The notes below the pieces were generated by a model. It saw only the letters and a program-made list of their open reading frames with translations. It was not told where the DNA came from and ran no database searches. The translations under genes were made by a program, and so were the position numbers. Source: Saprospira grandis (GTDB lineage: Bacteria; Bacteroidota; Bacteroidia; Chitinophagales; Saprospiraceae). Taken from it: a stretch of DNA of 64,000 nt. The stretch lies in assembly GCF_027594745.1 (NCBI RefSeq), contig NZ_CP110854.1, forward strand, positions 3,303,501 to 3,367,500, written 5' to 3'. Below are positions 1-9,022 of this stretch, one piece after another; positions within the stretch are counted from its first letter, which is position 1; each line of letters starts with the position of its first letter.

Positions 1-19
1 TGTCAGCCTAGGGCCAAAA

Positions 20-54
20 AAAAGCGAACTTCCCAATTCGGGAAGTTCGCTTTT
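20..54 (-). terminator. Intrinsic terminator of gyrB
   Basis: A perfect 15-bp stem (20-34 pairing with 40-54, arms containing AAGCGAACTTCCC) encloses a 5-nt loop. On the minus strand it is followed by a T run (A run at 15-22 on the plus strand). It lies about 20 nt past the gyrB stop codon. Confidence 0.85.
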
Positions 55-75
55 CGCTCTATAGAGGCCTAAATC

Positions 76-2052
76 CTAGGCATCAACATTAGCATATTTT
101 GCATTTTCTTCAATAAACTTACGGCGAGGAGGCACGGCATCTCCCATCAGCATACTAAAGGTGTCATCGGCCATTTCGGCATCTTCAATCTGTACCTGAC
201 GAAGGGTGCGGGTTTCGGGATTCATGGTGGTTTCCCAAAGTTGCTCGGCATTCATTTCACCCAAACCCTTATAGCGCTGTACGCCAACGCCCTGTCCGCC
301 TAATTCGGCTACCGCCATTTGGCGTTGTGCCTCATCCCAGCAGTAAACTTGTTTTTTGCCTTTCTTGACCAAGTAGAGGGGGGGCGCAGCAATATAAACA
401 TAGCCGTTCTCTACCAAGGGGCGCATATAGCGGAAGAAGAAGGTCAAAATCAAGGTAACGATATGGCTACCATCTACATCGGCATCACACATAATGACGA
501 TTTTGTGGTAACGCAATTTCTCGGTATCCAGATAACGATCGCCATCTTTTTCGGCTATGCGTACGCCTAGGGCCGTAAAAATATTTTTGATCTCTTCATT
601 CTCGTAGATTTTATGCTCCATGGCCTTTTCTACGTTCAAGATCTTACCCCGCAAAGGTAAAATAGCCTGAAACTCACGGCTACGACCCTGTTTGGCCGTT
701 CCACCCGCCGAGTCTCCCTCTACCAAAAAGATTTCAGAAAGGCTAGCATCTCTAGACGAACAATCGGCCAGTTTACCTGGCAGACCAGAACCCGTCAATA
801 CGTTTTTGCGCTGTACCATTTCTCTGGCCTTGCGAGCTGCTGTACGAGCACGAGCGGCCAAAACCACCTTGTCAATAATTAACTTAGCCGTAGAAGGATT
901 TTCCTCCAAGTAAAGAGCAAAGGCCTTACGCACCGCCCCCGAGACAATAGAATTGACCTCTTGGTTGCCCAATTCGCCCTTGGTTTGTCCCTTAAACTGC
1001 GGGTTGGGCACCTTTACCGCCACTACAGCCGTGAGGCCCTCTCGAAAATCTTCACTAGAAATAGTCGCCTTGGCCTTGGCAAACAAGCCCGTCCGCTCTC
1101 CATATTTCTTGAGCTCATGGCCCACCGCTCTGCGGAATCCAGAAACATGCGTTCCGCCTTCAATCGTATTGATATTATTGACAAAAGAGCGAAGGTTCTC
1201 CCGATAAGAGTTGTTGTACTGAAAAGCCACCTCGACAAATACGCCCTCTTCTTCTCCCATCACATGAATAGGTTCGGGCAACAAAATATCTCGGTTGTTA
1301 TTGTTGTCCATTTCCTGAACAAACTCCTTAAGCCCTCCTTCAGAAAAGAATTCCTCCCGCTTGAAACTGCCATCTTCCTCCAATTTGCGCTCATCAATGA
1401 TGATCAAACGCAAACCTTTGTTCAAATAGGCCAATTCCCGCAAGCGCTTGGCTAAGTTTTCATAAATATAATTGGTGGCCGAAAAAATACTGGCATCAGG
1501 CAAAAAAGTCACTTTGGTCCCCGTTCGATCGGTCTGCCCAATCACAGTTACCTCGGTTTGCGGAATCCCACAGCTATATTCCTGCACATAAACCTGCCCC
1601 TCGCGATGCACCTCCGCCTTCAAAAAGCTAGATAGGGCATTCACACAAGAAACCCCCACACCATGCAAACCACCAGATACCTGATAGGTCTTTTTATCAA
1701 ATTTTCCACCAGCATGCAAGACGGTCATGACCACCTCCAAGGCAGATTTTTGTAGCTTCTGATGCATGCCCACGGGAATCCCCCGACCATTATCAAAAAC
1801 ACTAACCGAATTATTGGGGTGCACGGTAATCGTCACCTCATCGCAATAACCCGCCAAATGCTCATCAATCGAGTTGTCCAAGACTTCCCATACCAAATGA
1901 TGAAGGCCTTTGCTATCTGTGCTACCAATATACATACCTGGCCGCATACGCACGGCCTCCAAGCCTTCCAGCGCCTGAATATTATCGGCGCCATAGTCCG
2001 CATTCTGAACCTCGGGCTGTTGTTGATCTAAGTTGTTTTTATTTTCTTCCAT
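76..2052 (-). CDS. gyrB: DNA gyrase subunit B
   Basis: This is the ATPase subunit of DNA gyrase, which introduces negative supercoils into DNA together with GyrA. The 658-residue protein has the GHKL ATPase signatures near the N-terminus (VLDNSIDEH at 57-65, DNGRGIP at 87-93, GGLHGVG at 127-133). The transducer domain follows, then the TOPRIM domain with VEGDSAGG at 444-451 (Glu445) and the metal-binding DADVD at 523-527. The C-terminal YKGLGEMN motif is typical of gyrase/topo IV B subunits. The length fits the short bacterial GyrB class that lacks the insertion of E. coli GyrB. ParE is the only realistic alternative; the YKGLGEMNAEQLWETTM tail favours GyrB. It is a single gene with its own terminator, and gyrA is not in the window. 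Confidence 0.97.
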   Translation of the reverse strand: MEENKNNLDQQQPEVQNADYGADNIQALEGLEAVRMRPGMYIGSTDSKGLHHLVWEVLDNSIDEHLAGYCDEVTITVHPNNSVSVFDNGRGIPVGMHQKLQKSALEVVMTVLHAGGKFDKKTYQVSGGLHGVGVSCVNALSSFLKAEVHREGQVYVQEYSCGIPQTEVTVIGQTDRTGTKVTFLPDASIFSATNYIYENLAKRLRELAYLNKGLRLIIIDERKLEEDGSFKREEFFSEGGLKEFVQEMDNNNNRDILLPEPIHVMGEEEGVFVEVAFQYNNSYRENLRSFVNNINTIEGGTHVSGFRRAVGHELKKYGERTGLFAKAKATISSEDFREGLTAVVAVKVPNPQFKGQTKGELGNQEVNSIVSGAVRKAFALYLEENPSTAKLIIDKVVLAARARTAARKAREMVQRKNVLTGSGLPGKLADCSSRDASLSEIFLVEGDSAGGTAKQGRSREFQAILPLRGKILNVEKAMEHKIYENEEIKNIFTALGVRIAEKDGDRYLDTEKLRYHKIVIMCDADVDGSHIVTLILTFFFRYMRPLVENGYVYIAAPPLYLVKKGKKQVYCWDEAQRQMAVAELGGQGVGVQRYKGLGEMNAEQLWETTMNPETRTLRQVQIEDAEMADDTFSMLMGDAVPPRRKFIEENAKYANVDA

Positions 2053-2168
2053 AGCTACAAAAATACAAAAAATAAATGGCTTATGCCAGCCTTTTTAAAA
2101 GCAAAAAAGATCCGTCTAGGGCTTCTTTTTTAGCGCTTCTTTATCTCGGGTTTTTTATTTCTTTTTTT

Positions 2169-2322
2169 GGGGCTGCCCCTCGCTTCGCTCGGGTCGGGCT
2201 ATATCGCAGCTCGCAGCTCTGCTCGGCCCTGCAGCCGCCTTTGGCGGCTTGGGTCTGGCCCTTTGGGCCACTGCTTTCTATCCCTCAGCCTGCGGCCCTT
2301 TGGGCCTGCAAACCGCAGAAGG
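2169..2322 (+). repeat. GC-rich modular hairpin repeat, copy 1
   Basis: This is the first of 21 copies. The family runs: T run, GGGGCTGCCCC, hairpin 1, GGTCGGGC, CGCAGCTCGCAG-x-TCTGCTCGGCCC, hairpin 2, GGTCTG, hairpin 3, CTGCT, CCCTCAGCC, hairpin 4. Hairpin 2 here is GCCGCC-TTT-GGCGGC and hairpin 3 is GGCCC-TTT-GGGCC. It fills the gap between gyrB (5' side) and the kinase gene (3' side). The rest of 2053-2168 is AT-rich with no gene. Confidence 0.9.
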
Positions 2323-2323
2323 C

Positions 2324-3508
2324 CTAGCCTAGGCTTGTGGGCAGTTGGATCCTAAATATGGTCCCTTCTCCAGGTATCGATTCTTTTACATAGATGCGCC
2401 CATTATGATATTGTTCTACAATTCGCTTAGAGAGGGAGAGCCCTAGGCCCCAACCTCGCTGTTTGGTCGAAAAGCCCGCCTGAAAAATCTTTTTATGCAG
2501 TTTTTTGGGCATGCCTTTTCCACTATCCTGAATTTCAATAATTACTTGCTGCTGAACCTGATAGACCCGCAGGGCAATTTCGCCATGTCCATCCATGGCA
2601 TCTAGGGCATTCTTAAAGAGGTTTTCAATGACCCAATCAAATAAAAGTCCATTGATGGGGGCTAAAATAGGGGCCAGTTCCTCAAAGTTGGGCGCAATAA
2701 ACTGCACTTTTCTAGAGGCCCGCTCTTTACTATAGGCCAACAGTTTTTCTAGGCGAGGCAAAAGGTCTTCCTCTTTCAATTCTGCCGAAGCTCCCAATTT
2801 AGAAAAGCGATAGGCCACCTGATTGAGCAGTTCTACATCCTTGGCCATTTCATCGGCCATCATGCCCAGATTTTCATCTTCGGGATAAAACAAACGAATG
2901 TTTTCTATCCAGCCCACCAAAGAGCTGGTGGGGGTCCCCAACTGATGGGCCGTTTCTTTGGCCATGCCCAACCAGATGCGCTCTTGCTGCAAATCTTTAA
3001 GGGCCTTAATCGATAAATAGGCCATAATGATAAAGGCCAATAATAAAGCAAATTGCAAATAAGGCGAGACCTCTAAATAGGTAATTAATTTAGATTGCCG
3101 AAAATAAACGTAGTTTTTGAGCTGTAGTTCGGGCACCTCATAAATAATAGGCTGGCTCTTTTCTCTCAGTTTTTTTAGCTCCTTCTCAAAGTATTTTCGG
3201 TCCTTGGGCCAGCTCCTATCCCCATAGTTGCGCACATCAATAATGCGGTAATCCCCATCCACTAAAATCATGGGAATATCTTCATTCTCGCTAATGATTT
3301 GGCTCTGAAAACTGAGGTCGCAATTGTTGGCTGCTTTTAAAATGCTTTCTTGGGCCTGAGCCCAGGTACGCATGCGCTGCCGCTCTGCCGTTTCTAGTTG
3401 CTGCCCAATCGTAATATTAAAGTAAACAGAGCCCAAAAGGACCAATACGCAGCCCAAAACAAGGGCAAAGCGCCAGCTGGCTGTCTGAAAAAATTGATTG
3501 ATATTCAT
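2324..3508 (-). CDS. Membrane sensor histidine kinase (orphan)
   Basis: This is a two-component sensor kinase of 394 residues. A membrane segment lies at 14-32, a short periplasmic sensor region at 33-145, and a second membrane segment at about 150-168. The phosphoacceptor region follows (AKETAHQLGTP, His188). The ATPase domain has the N box NLFKNALDAM at 297-306, the G1 box DSGKGMP at 328-334 and the G2 box GWGLGLSLSKRI at 352-363. The start is the ATG at 3508. The open frame extends 55 codons further upstream, but that part is translated repeat copy 2 and is not protein-like. No response regulator gene is adjacent, so the partner is unknown. The gene is bracketed by repeat copies 1 (+) and 2 (-). 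Confidence 0.9.
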   Translation of the reverse strand: MNINQFFQTASWRFALVLGCVLVLLGSVYFNITIGQQLETAERQRMRTWAQAQESILKAANNCDLSFQSQIISENEDIPMILVDGDYRIIDVRNYGDRSWPKDRKYFEKELKKLREKSQPIIYEVPELQLKNYVYFRQSKLITYLEVSPYLQFALLLAFIIMAYLSIKALKDLQQERIWLGMAKETAHQLGTPTSSLVGWIENIRLFYPEDENLGMMADEMAKDVELLNQVAYRFSKLGASAELKEEDLLPRLEKLLAYSKERASRKVQFIAPNFEELAPILAPINGLLFDWVIENLFKNALDAMDGHGEIALRVYQVQQQVIIEIQDSGKGMPKKLHKKIFQAGFSTKQRGWGLGLSLSKRIVEQYHNGRIYVKESIPGEGTIFRIQLPTSLG

Positions 3509-3529
3509 AGCTAAATGCTCGTATTGGAT

Positions 3530-3671
3530 CCCTACAGGCGGCTTCGCCGCCGCAGGCTGAGGGATGGAAAGGGTGGCCGAAGGCCAGACCGAGGCAGCAA
3601 AGCTGCCGATGGGCCGAGCAGACCTGCGAGCCCGACACAGCCCGACCCGCCCGCAGGGCGGGGCAGCCCCC
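3530..3671 (-). repeat. GC-rich modular hairpin repeat, copy 2
   Basis: Minus-orientation copy ending in GGGGCAGCCCC and an A run on the plus strand. It contains the core GGGCCGAGCAGACCTGCGAG, and the hairpin next to the edge is GCCCGC/GCGGGC. It lies between the kinase start and the end of the M19 peptidase gene, and it supplies the spurious upstream extension of the kinase frame. Confidence 0.9.
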
Positions 3672-3691
3672 AAAAAATAAAAAACAGCAGC

Positions 3692-5343
3692 TTATTTTTG
3701 GGCTTGTGGACCCGTTAGTTTAGGTTGGAGCTCTAGCTGCTTTTTAATAAAGTCATAGGCATTTTTGGACATGATCTTTTCGGTCAGTTCTTCTGGGCTA
3801 AAGCCCTCCATCAGCTCTTCAATTTGGCGGCTAGTAAATAGACTGCTAATGTTTTCGGGCTGGGCCAAAAAGGCCTCAATATCTTCAGCCAATTTGGCGG
3901 TATAAGAGGCATCGGGATAAGCCGTGAGGGGTTGCTTGATGTTATCGAAATCGGAACCCAGGGCCATAATATCCCAAACACTTTTTCGCTTGGAGTTGTA
4001 GCCACTACTTTTAGAAACCAGCTGCACCACCGTCAGTACATTGGCCATAAAGAGGTGCAACTCCGCTTTTTTGCGTTGCAAACTGCCCTCGGGGCTCATT
4101 CGAATTTCTTCTAGGGCCAGCTGGCCGCCCAAAACCGAGGCATCTAAGGGAATGCCAATTAGGCCGCCTGATTTATAAATATGATGAGGTCCTCCTCCGA
4201 GAGATTTTGGGTCCAGTGATTCAGATAAGAGGTATTATTTTTATTATCGTCATCTTTGCGTTTATAATTTCGTTGCTGCCAACTCAACCCGCTAATGCCG
4301 CAATGGCTACAAACCACGGGAATTTTTTCGCCCAAAATCGAGGCCCGTTCAATGGCCTGATAATAATATTTTCTAAAGCGGTAGCTCATGTGTTTCACAT
4401 CAATCAGGATGCGTCGGCCTTCTCGGGCGGTAAGTTCTTCAATAATTTCTTTACCCAGACGGCTAGGGCCATTATTGACCGCCTTGACCTTACCAAAGAC
4501 GTTAATTTCGTCGCGGCTCCAGCTATTGGCCATTCCGCCTAGGCCATTTTCATAGTTTTTGGCCAAGGAAATCCAGAGAATTGGCGTTTGGATATACTCA
4601 TCGGTATTATCAGAAATGGGGAGTAGGCCCTTTAGGCGGCGAATATTTTTGCGCATCAGCTCGCTATACTCCTCCAAATTGGTAATATTTTCATCTATAT
4701 ATATAGAGTGGCCCAAACTATGGCCTCCATCAATGCTCAGCAAGATGCCGAGGCGGTAGGGACTAGCCAGCACCGAGTCGAGCTGCCCAGCATTGCGGAT
4801 AATTTCGTACTGATGCTTTTTGCCCTGAAAATAGTAAAAGCTTTTTTCGCCCTCAAAACGTTGCAAATACTCAATATTACCCAGTAGGTCGGCAAAATAA
4901 TCCATTTCTTTTTGGCGCAAAAAAAGTTGGTTGGCCACAATGCCCGTCATGCAAGAAACAGTCGCTTTTTTATTTCGGTCATTATAAAAACTAGAGCCAT
5001 TGATGAGCGGGCGCTCTACCGGAGAAAGCGCCATGCAGCTAAGGCGGCTACGTCCCTGCGCTAAGGCTGCAAAATGCGCCTGCGAGTATTTGGGCAGATA
5101 GGGGCCTAGGGCCTGCATCATTTGGCTAGAACGGTCGTAGCCACAATCATGAAAAATGGGCTCCCAGATCGTGTAGTCCATGTCTCCAGTCCGAGAGTTG
5201 TAGGGCTTACTACTCGAGTTGATATGTATATCGGCATAAAATTGCCCCAATTGGAGGGGGGGATTTGCTTGTTCTTCTTCTTCGGTTTGGGCCAAAAGAA
5301 AAAGAGGGAGAAAGAAAAGCAGAAAACCGATTGTATTTCGCAT
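3692..5343 (-). pseudogene. Membrane dipeptidase-like protein, peptidase family M19, frameshifted
   Basis: Two adjacent frames together make one M19 (renal/membrane dipeptidase-like) metallopeptidase of about 545 residues. The first part, starting at 5343, has a signal peptide (MRNTIGFLLFFLPLFLLAQ), the metal-ligand-like ADIHIN, SIDGGHSLG, ILIDVKHMS and VVCSHCG. It stops at 4159. The second part continues in the -1 frame with YKSGGLIGIPLD, a stretch expected in the family, and ends at 3692. Adding one T to the T run (minus strand) near 4177-4179 would restore EEDLIIFYKSGGLIG. A sequencing error or a recent mutation is equally possible. The substrate is unknown; the enzyme would act outside the cytoplasm. 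Confidence 0.75.
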
Positions 5344-5504
5344 GCTGAAGCTGTATTTTGGGGCGGTCAGGCGTAAAATGGACCGTAAATTTAGGCTTTT
5401 TTGATGAACTTACTGAAGAATTAAGATCTTGTCCATCATCTTTTAGACAAAAGGCCCATTTTGCCCTAAATGAACAAATTACCTCTACCCTATAAAAAGA
5501 AAAG

Positions 5505-6470
5505 GTGCTCTCTTTATTTCGCAACAATCATATTATTACCGGCTTTTTTGTCTTGATTTATGGAGTTTTACTCCTTTTGCCCGTTTTTTTTCTCTCCGAT
5601 ACGGCTTCTTTGGCGCAGTTGGGACCACTAGCGCCTTATTTTGGCGGCAGTGGACTAGGGGCCAATTTGCTTTTTTTGCTCCTCGCTTTTGTCTTGACTT
5701 TTGGGCTCAACCAATTGGTCAATCGCTTCCGCTTGGGCCGACAGAGTACATTTTTTGTGGCCATCAGCAGCTTGCTTGGCCTAGCTTTGTTTCCTCAGAG
5801 CTTGGGCCTCTCGCCAGTCTTACTGGGCAATTTGAGTTTATTGCTCTGTTTCTATAATCTCTACCGATCCTATGAGCAGAGAAACTCGGTTTTGCCGCTT
5901 TCTAATGCCGCGCTCTTTATGGGCCTGAGTATGCAGTTTTATCTGCCTTTTGCCCTTTATTTACCCGCTTTTTTATTGGCCTGGGTCACCCTTCGACCAG
6001 CCAGCATCCGAGATTTTTCCGTCATTCTGCTCTCGGGCAGCATACCCGCATTCTTAACAGGCACAGCTTATTTTCTCTTTGATCATTGGGGCGATTTTGC
6101 CCAAACTTATGCCTTTTCCAATTGGCTCGCCCAAGATTTTTCTAACTTCAATGACCCTTTTCTTTTGGCCTCTTTTGGGGCGGCTTTGCTGATTTTTCTC
6201 CTCTCTTGGGCCAATTTTCAAACCCTCAAGCAAAAGACGACCATTAAGGAGCAGAAGTTTTTACAACTCATTTTTATCTTCCTCTTTTTTGCCCCCTTGC
6301 AGCTCTTGGCCTATCAAGGAATACCCGCCCAACTAACCGCCTGCTTGCTCCCTATGGCGCTCTTGCTTGGGCTACAATGGCAAGCCTGGAAAAATAGCCG
6401 CTGGGCAGAGCTTTGGCAATTGCTGTTTTTGGCCATTGCCGCCCTGGCTCAATATTATCCTCTTTTTTAA
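5505..6470 (+). CDS. Polytopic inner-membrane protein, DUF6427-like
   Basis: A 321-residue very hydrophobic protein with about eight to ten predicted membrane segments, starting with an N-terminal LFRNNHIITGFFVLIYGVLLLLP segment. The organisation resembles a family of membrane proteins widespread in Bacteroidetes (DUF6427, from memory), whose function I do not know. The start is a GTG at 5505 preceded by an A/G-rich stretch; no in-frame ATG lies nearby. It is divergent from the M19 gene, and the 160-bp gap between them holds both promoters, which I could not define. Repeat copy 3 begins 18 bp after the stop. Confidence 0.7.
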   Translation: MLSLFRNNHIITGFFVLIYGVLLLLPVFFLSDTASLAQLGPLAPYFGGSGLGANLLFLLLAFVLTFGLNQLVNRFRLGRQSTFFVAISSLLGLALFPQSLGLSPVLLGNLSLLLCFYNLYRSYEQRNSVLPLSNAALFMGLSMQFYLPFALYLPAFLLAWVTLRPASIRDFSVILLSGSIPAFLTGTAYFLFDHWGDFAQTYAFSNWLAQDFSNFNDPFLLASFGAALLIFLLSWANFQTLKQKTTIKEQKFLQLIFIFLFFAPLQLLAYQGIPAQLTACLLPMALLLGLQWQAWKNSRWAELWQLLFLAIAALAQYYPLF

Positions 6471-6488
6471 CTCCTCTACTGCTGTTTT

Positions 6489-6656
6489 GGGGCTGCCCAC
6501 TCGCTTCGCTCGGGTCGGGCCATTTCGCAGCTCGCTCTTCGCTCGGCCCTTCGGCGCAGAGCGCCTCGGTCTGCGGCTTCGCCGCCCTGCTACAACCCCT
6601 CAGCCGAGGCGCTGCGCGCCTTTGCGGCGGCTTCGCCGCCTGCCCACCGCAAAAGG
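6489..6656 (+). repeat. GC-rich modular hairpin repeat, copy 3
   Basis: Plus orientation, starting GGGGCTGCCC after a T run. Hairpins include GGCGC/GCGCC, GCGGC-TTC-GCCGC and a longer terminal GGCGGC-TTC-GCCGCC. It follows the membrane protein gene directly. Confidence 0.9.
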
Positions 6657-6740
6657 ACCTAGAAATTAAATAGTTGATAATCAATAATATAAGTCTTTTT
6701 AAACCTAAAATTTCAAGGCAGTTGAACTAATTGCTAGGGT

Positions 6741-6787
6741 ACTTAGTTTGAAAAATAAACTAAGTTAGTTTGGAAAATAAACTAAGT
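6741..6787. promoter_or_regulatory. Twin inverted-repeat operators, probable NrtR sites
   Basis: Two inverted repeats sit side by side. The first is ACTTAGTTT-N7-AAACTAAGT (6741-6765), perfect. The second is TTAGTTT-N7-AAACTAA (6765-6785, extended to 6787). Their centres are 22 bp apart, about two helical turns, so two dimers would bind on the same face. They lie 36 bp before the pncB start in an operon that encodes the Nudix repressor NrtR, a known NAD-salvage regulator. Assignment to NrtR is inference from this context. Confidence 0.7.
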
Positions 6788-6799
6788 CTAATTATCTTG
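6769..6799 (+). promoter_or_regulatory. Candidate pncB operon promoter
   Basis: A TTTG (6769-6772) is followed after 20 nt by TATCTTG (6793-6799), close to the Bacteroidetes TTTG-N19/20-TANNTTTG pattern. The -33 box falls inside the second operator, so a bound repressor would block it. Confidence 0.5.
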
Positions 6800-6822
6800 T
6801 TCCTACAAAATAAAATATCCCT

Positions 6823-8275
6823 ATGCAAAACAGTTTAAATAAGCGCTATCGGAGCAGTTTGGCCCTGCTCACCGACCTCTATCAAATTACTATGGCCTAC
6901 GGCTATTGGAAGGCGGGCCGGCAGGAAGAAGAGGCCATTTTTCATTGGTTTTACCGAAAGAATCCTTTTGGGGCCAATTATGCCATTACAGCAGGCTTGG
7001 AAGATGCCATTGCCTATATGCAAGATTTTGTCTTTTCGGTAGATGATATACAGTATTTGGGGGGCTTGAAGGGGGCCGATGGCCGCCCATTATTTGAGGA
7101 AGCCTTTTTAAATTATCTACAGCGCATGAAGTTTAGCTGTGATATTGATGCGGTGCCCGAGGGCCGAGTTGTTTTTGCGCATGAACCCCTTTTGCGGGTT
7201 CGTGGTCCATTGATTCAGGCCCAATTTAGAAACGGCATTATTAAATATCCTAAACTTTCAAACCTTAATTGCTAGCAAGGCGCATCAGGTTTGTTTGGCC
7301 GCTCAGGGCGATACGGTCCTAGAGTTTGGTTTGCGCAGAGCGCAGGGAATTGACGGCGGTCTCTCCGCTTCTCGAGCAGCTTATATTGCCGGAGTGGCCG
7401 CAACCAGTAATGTATTGGCAGGCAAGCTCTATGATATTCCCGTAAAGGGAACTCATGCGCATAGTTGGGTCATGAGTTTTGAGGATGAGCAGCAAGCCTT
7501 TGCTACTTATGCGCAGGCCATGCCCGCTAATTGCGTTTTTCTAGTGGATACCTATGATACGCAAAAGGGAGTAGACAAAGCCATTGAAATCGGTAGAGAA
7601 TTAAGAGAGCAAGGACAGGATTTACTAGGAATTCGCCTAGATAGTGGCGATTTGCGGGCCCTGAGTATTTGGGCCAGAAAACGCCTAGATGAGGCGGGTT
7701 TTGAAAAGACGAAAATCATTGCTAGCGATAGCCTGAATGAGGATAAAATTAGGACCTTAAAGGCTGGGGGCGCGGCCATTGATAGTTGGGGCGTGGGGAC
7801 TAATTTGGTTACGGCTCAGAATCAGCCCGCTCTAGGCGGCGTCTATAAATTGGCTGCCTTGCGCAAGGACGCAAACAGCAAATGGGCCTATAAAATTAAG
7901 CTCTCCAATACGCCAATTAAAATCTCTAATCCGGGCGCACTACAAGTTCGCCGCTATTATTTGACCGATGGGCGGCCCTATGGCGACATGATTTGGGATG
8001 AGTTGCAAACTAGCCCTTTGGGCCAATTGCAAAGCCTAGATGGCCGCAGTATAGTTTGTGATAGCCGAAAATACGAAGATCTCTTGCAGCCCATATTTAG
8101 AAAAGGCGAACTTTGCTATAAATTGCCTAGCTTAGGCGAAATTCGTAAGACTGCAGAACAAGATTTGGCTCTTTTCCAGGGCGTAGATTTTAAGTTGTAC
8201 CCCAAGGGGCTAGAAGCGCATTTGGCCCAAACTAAAGCCGCCTTGATAGAGGGACTGAAGAATAAAAAACAATAA
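6823..8275 (+). pseudogene. pncB: Nicotinate phosphoribosyltransferase, frameshifted
   Basis: The enzyme makes nicotinate mononucleotide from nicotinate and PRPP, the entry step of the Preiss-Handler NAD salvage route. The first frame (6823-7275) carries the typical N-terminus with LLTDLYQITMAYGYW and ends RVRGPLIQAQ before going out of frame. The second frame continues with LETALLNILNFQTLIASKA, GLRRAQGIDGG, KGTHAHSWVMSF, IRLDSGDL and SWGVGTNLVT, all family hallmarks. The shift lies at about 7222-7228 (CCAATTTAGA); one extra base or two missing bases would explain it. The intact operon and operators suggest the enzyme is needed, so a sequence error is quite possible; otherwise the gene is broken. 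The two frames together would encode about 480 residues. Confidence 0.85.
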
Positions 8276-8287
8276 GGAATAAAAAAT

Positions 8288-9010
8288 ATGGCATACACCT
8301 ATGAATATCCAAGACCCTCGGTTACGGTAGATTGTGTGGTTTTTGGTTTAGACGATAGCGCAGATTTGCGCATTTTGCTCATTGAACGAGCAGATGACCC
8401 TTTTGCGGGACATTGGGCCTTGCCTGGCGGCTTTGTAGATATGGGCGAAGACCTAGATTTGGCCGCCAAACGAGAGCTAGAAGAAGAAACGGGCATTAAA
8501 GATATCTTTATCGAGCAGCTCTATACCTTTGGTGCACCAAATCGAGACCCTAGGGGCCGAGTGATTAGTGTGGCTTATTATGCCCTAGTCAATTTATCGG
8601 AACATCCCATTAAGGCCGCTTCTGATGCCCGACAAGCCAAATGGTTTAAGATTTCGGAACTGCCACCCTTGGCCTTTGACCATAATAAAGTACTAGAAAT
8701 GGCCTTGGAGCGACTCCGAGCAAAGGTCTTGTACAAACCTATTGGCTTTGAGCTTTTGCCCGAAAAGTTTACCCTGACTGATCTTCAAAACTTGTATGAA
8801 ACCATTTTGGGCCAACAACTCAACCGCCGAAATTTTAGGTCCAAAATTCTAAAAATGGGACTGCTCGAGCAACAAGAACGGCAACAGAATGTGCCGCACC
8901 GCCCCGCCTACCTCTATAAATTTAATAAAGAAAAATATCAACGGCTGTCTGAACGCTTAGGCGAATTCATCTTTGAAATTCGCTTTCAACCCAGAGAGAC
9001 CGAAGACTAA
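8288..9010 (+). CDS. nrtR: NrtR, Nudix-related transcriptional regulator of NAD metabolism
   Basis: A 240-residue protein with an N-terminal Nudix domain and a C-terminal winged helix. This architecture defines NrtR, a repressor of NAD biosynthesis genes whose Nudix domain senses ADP-ribose-type ligands. The Nudix box is at residues 48-70 (GFVDMGED through RELEEETGI) and keeps the catalytic residues, so hydrolase activity is not excluded. The winged-helix part includes LQNLYETILGQQLNRRNF and a basic stretch near 195-230. It starts 12 bp after pncB and ends 12 bp before pncA, so the three are one operon. It probably represses its own operon through the twin sites at 6741-6787. Confidence 0.88.
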   Translation: MAYTYEYPRPSVTVDCVVFGLDDSADLRILLIERADDPFAGHWALPGGFVDMGEDLDLAAKRELEEETGIKDIFIEQLYTFGAPNRDPRGRVISVAYYALVNLSEHPIKAASDARQAKWFKISELPPLAFDHNKVLEMALERLRAKVLYKPIGFELLPEKFTLTDLQNLYETILGQQLNRRNFRSKILKMGLLEQQERQQNVPHRPAYLYKFNKEKYQRLSERLGEFIFEIRFQPRETED

Positions 9011-9022
9011 AGAGAGCAACTT

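Noticed and set aside
76..2052. Assignment as topoisomerase IV ParE
   Set aside because: The C-terminal motifs and length fit GyrB better; a phylogeny with both paralogues would decide.
1..2100. Replication origin near gyrB
   Set aside because: No dnaA, dnaN or recF gene and no DnaA-box cluster was noticed.
4140..4200. Programmed -1 frameshift in the M19 gene
   Set aside because: No canonical X-XXY-YYZ slippery site with a following stem or pseudoknot was recognised.
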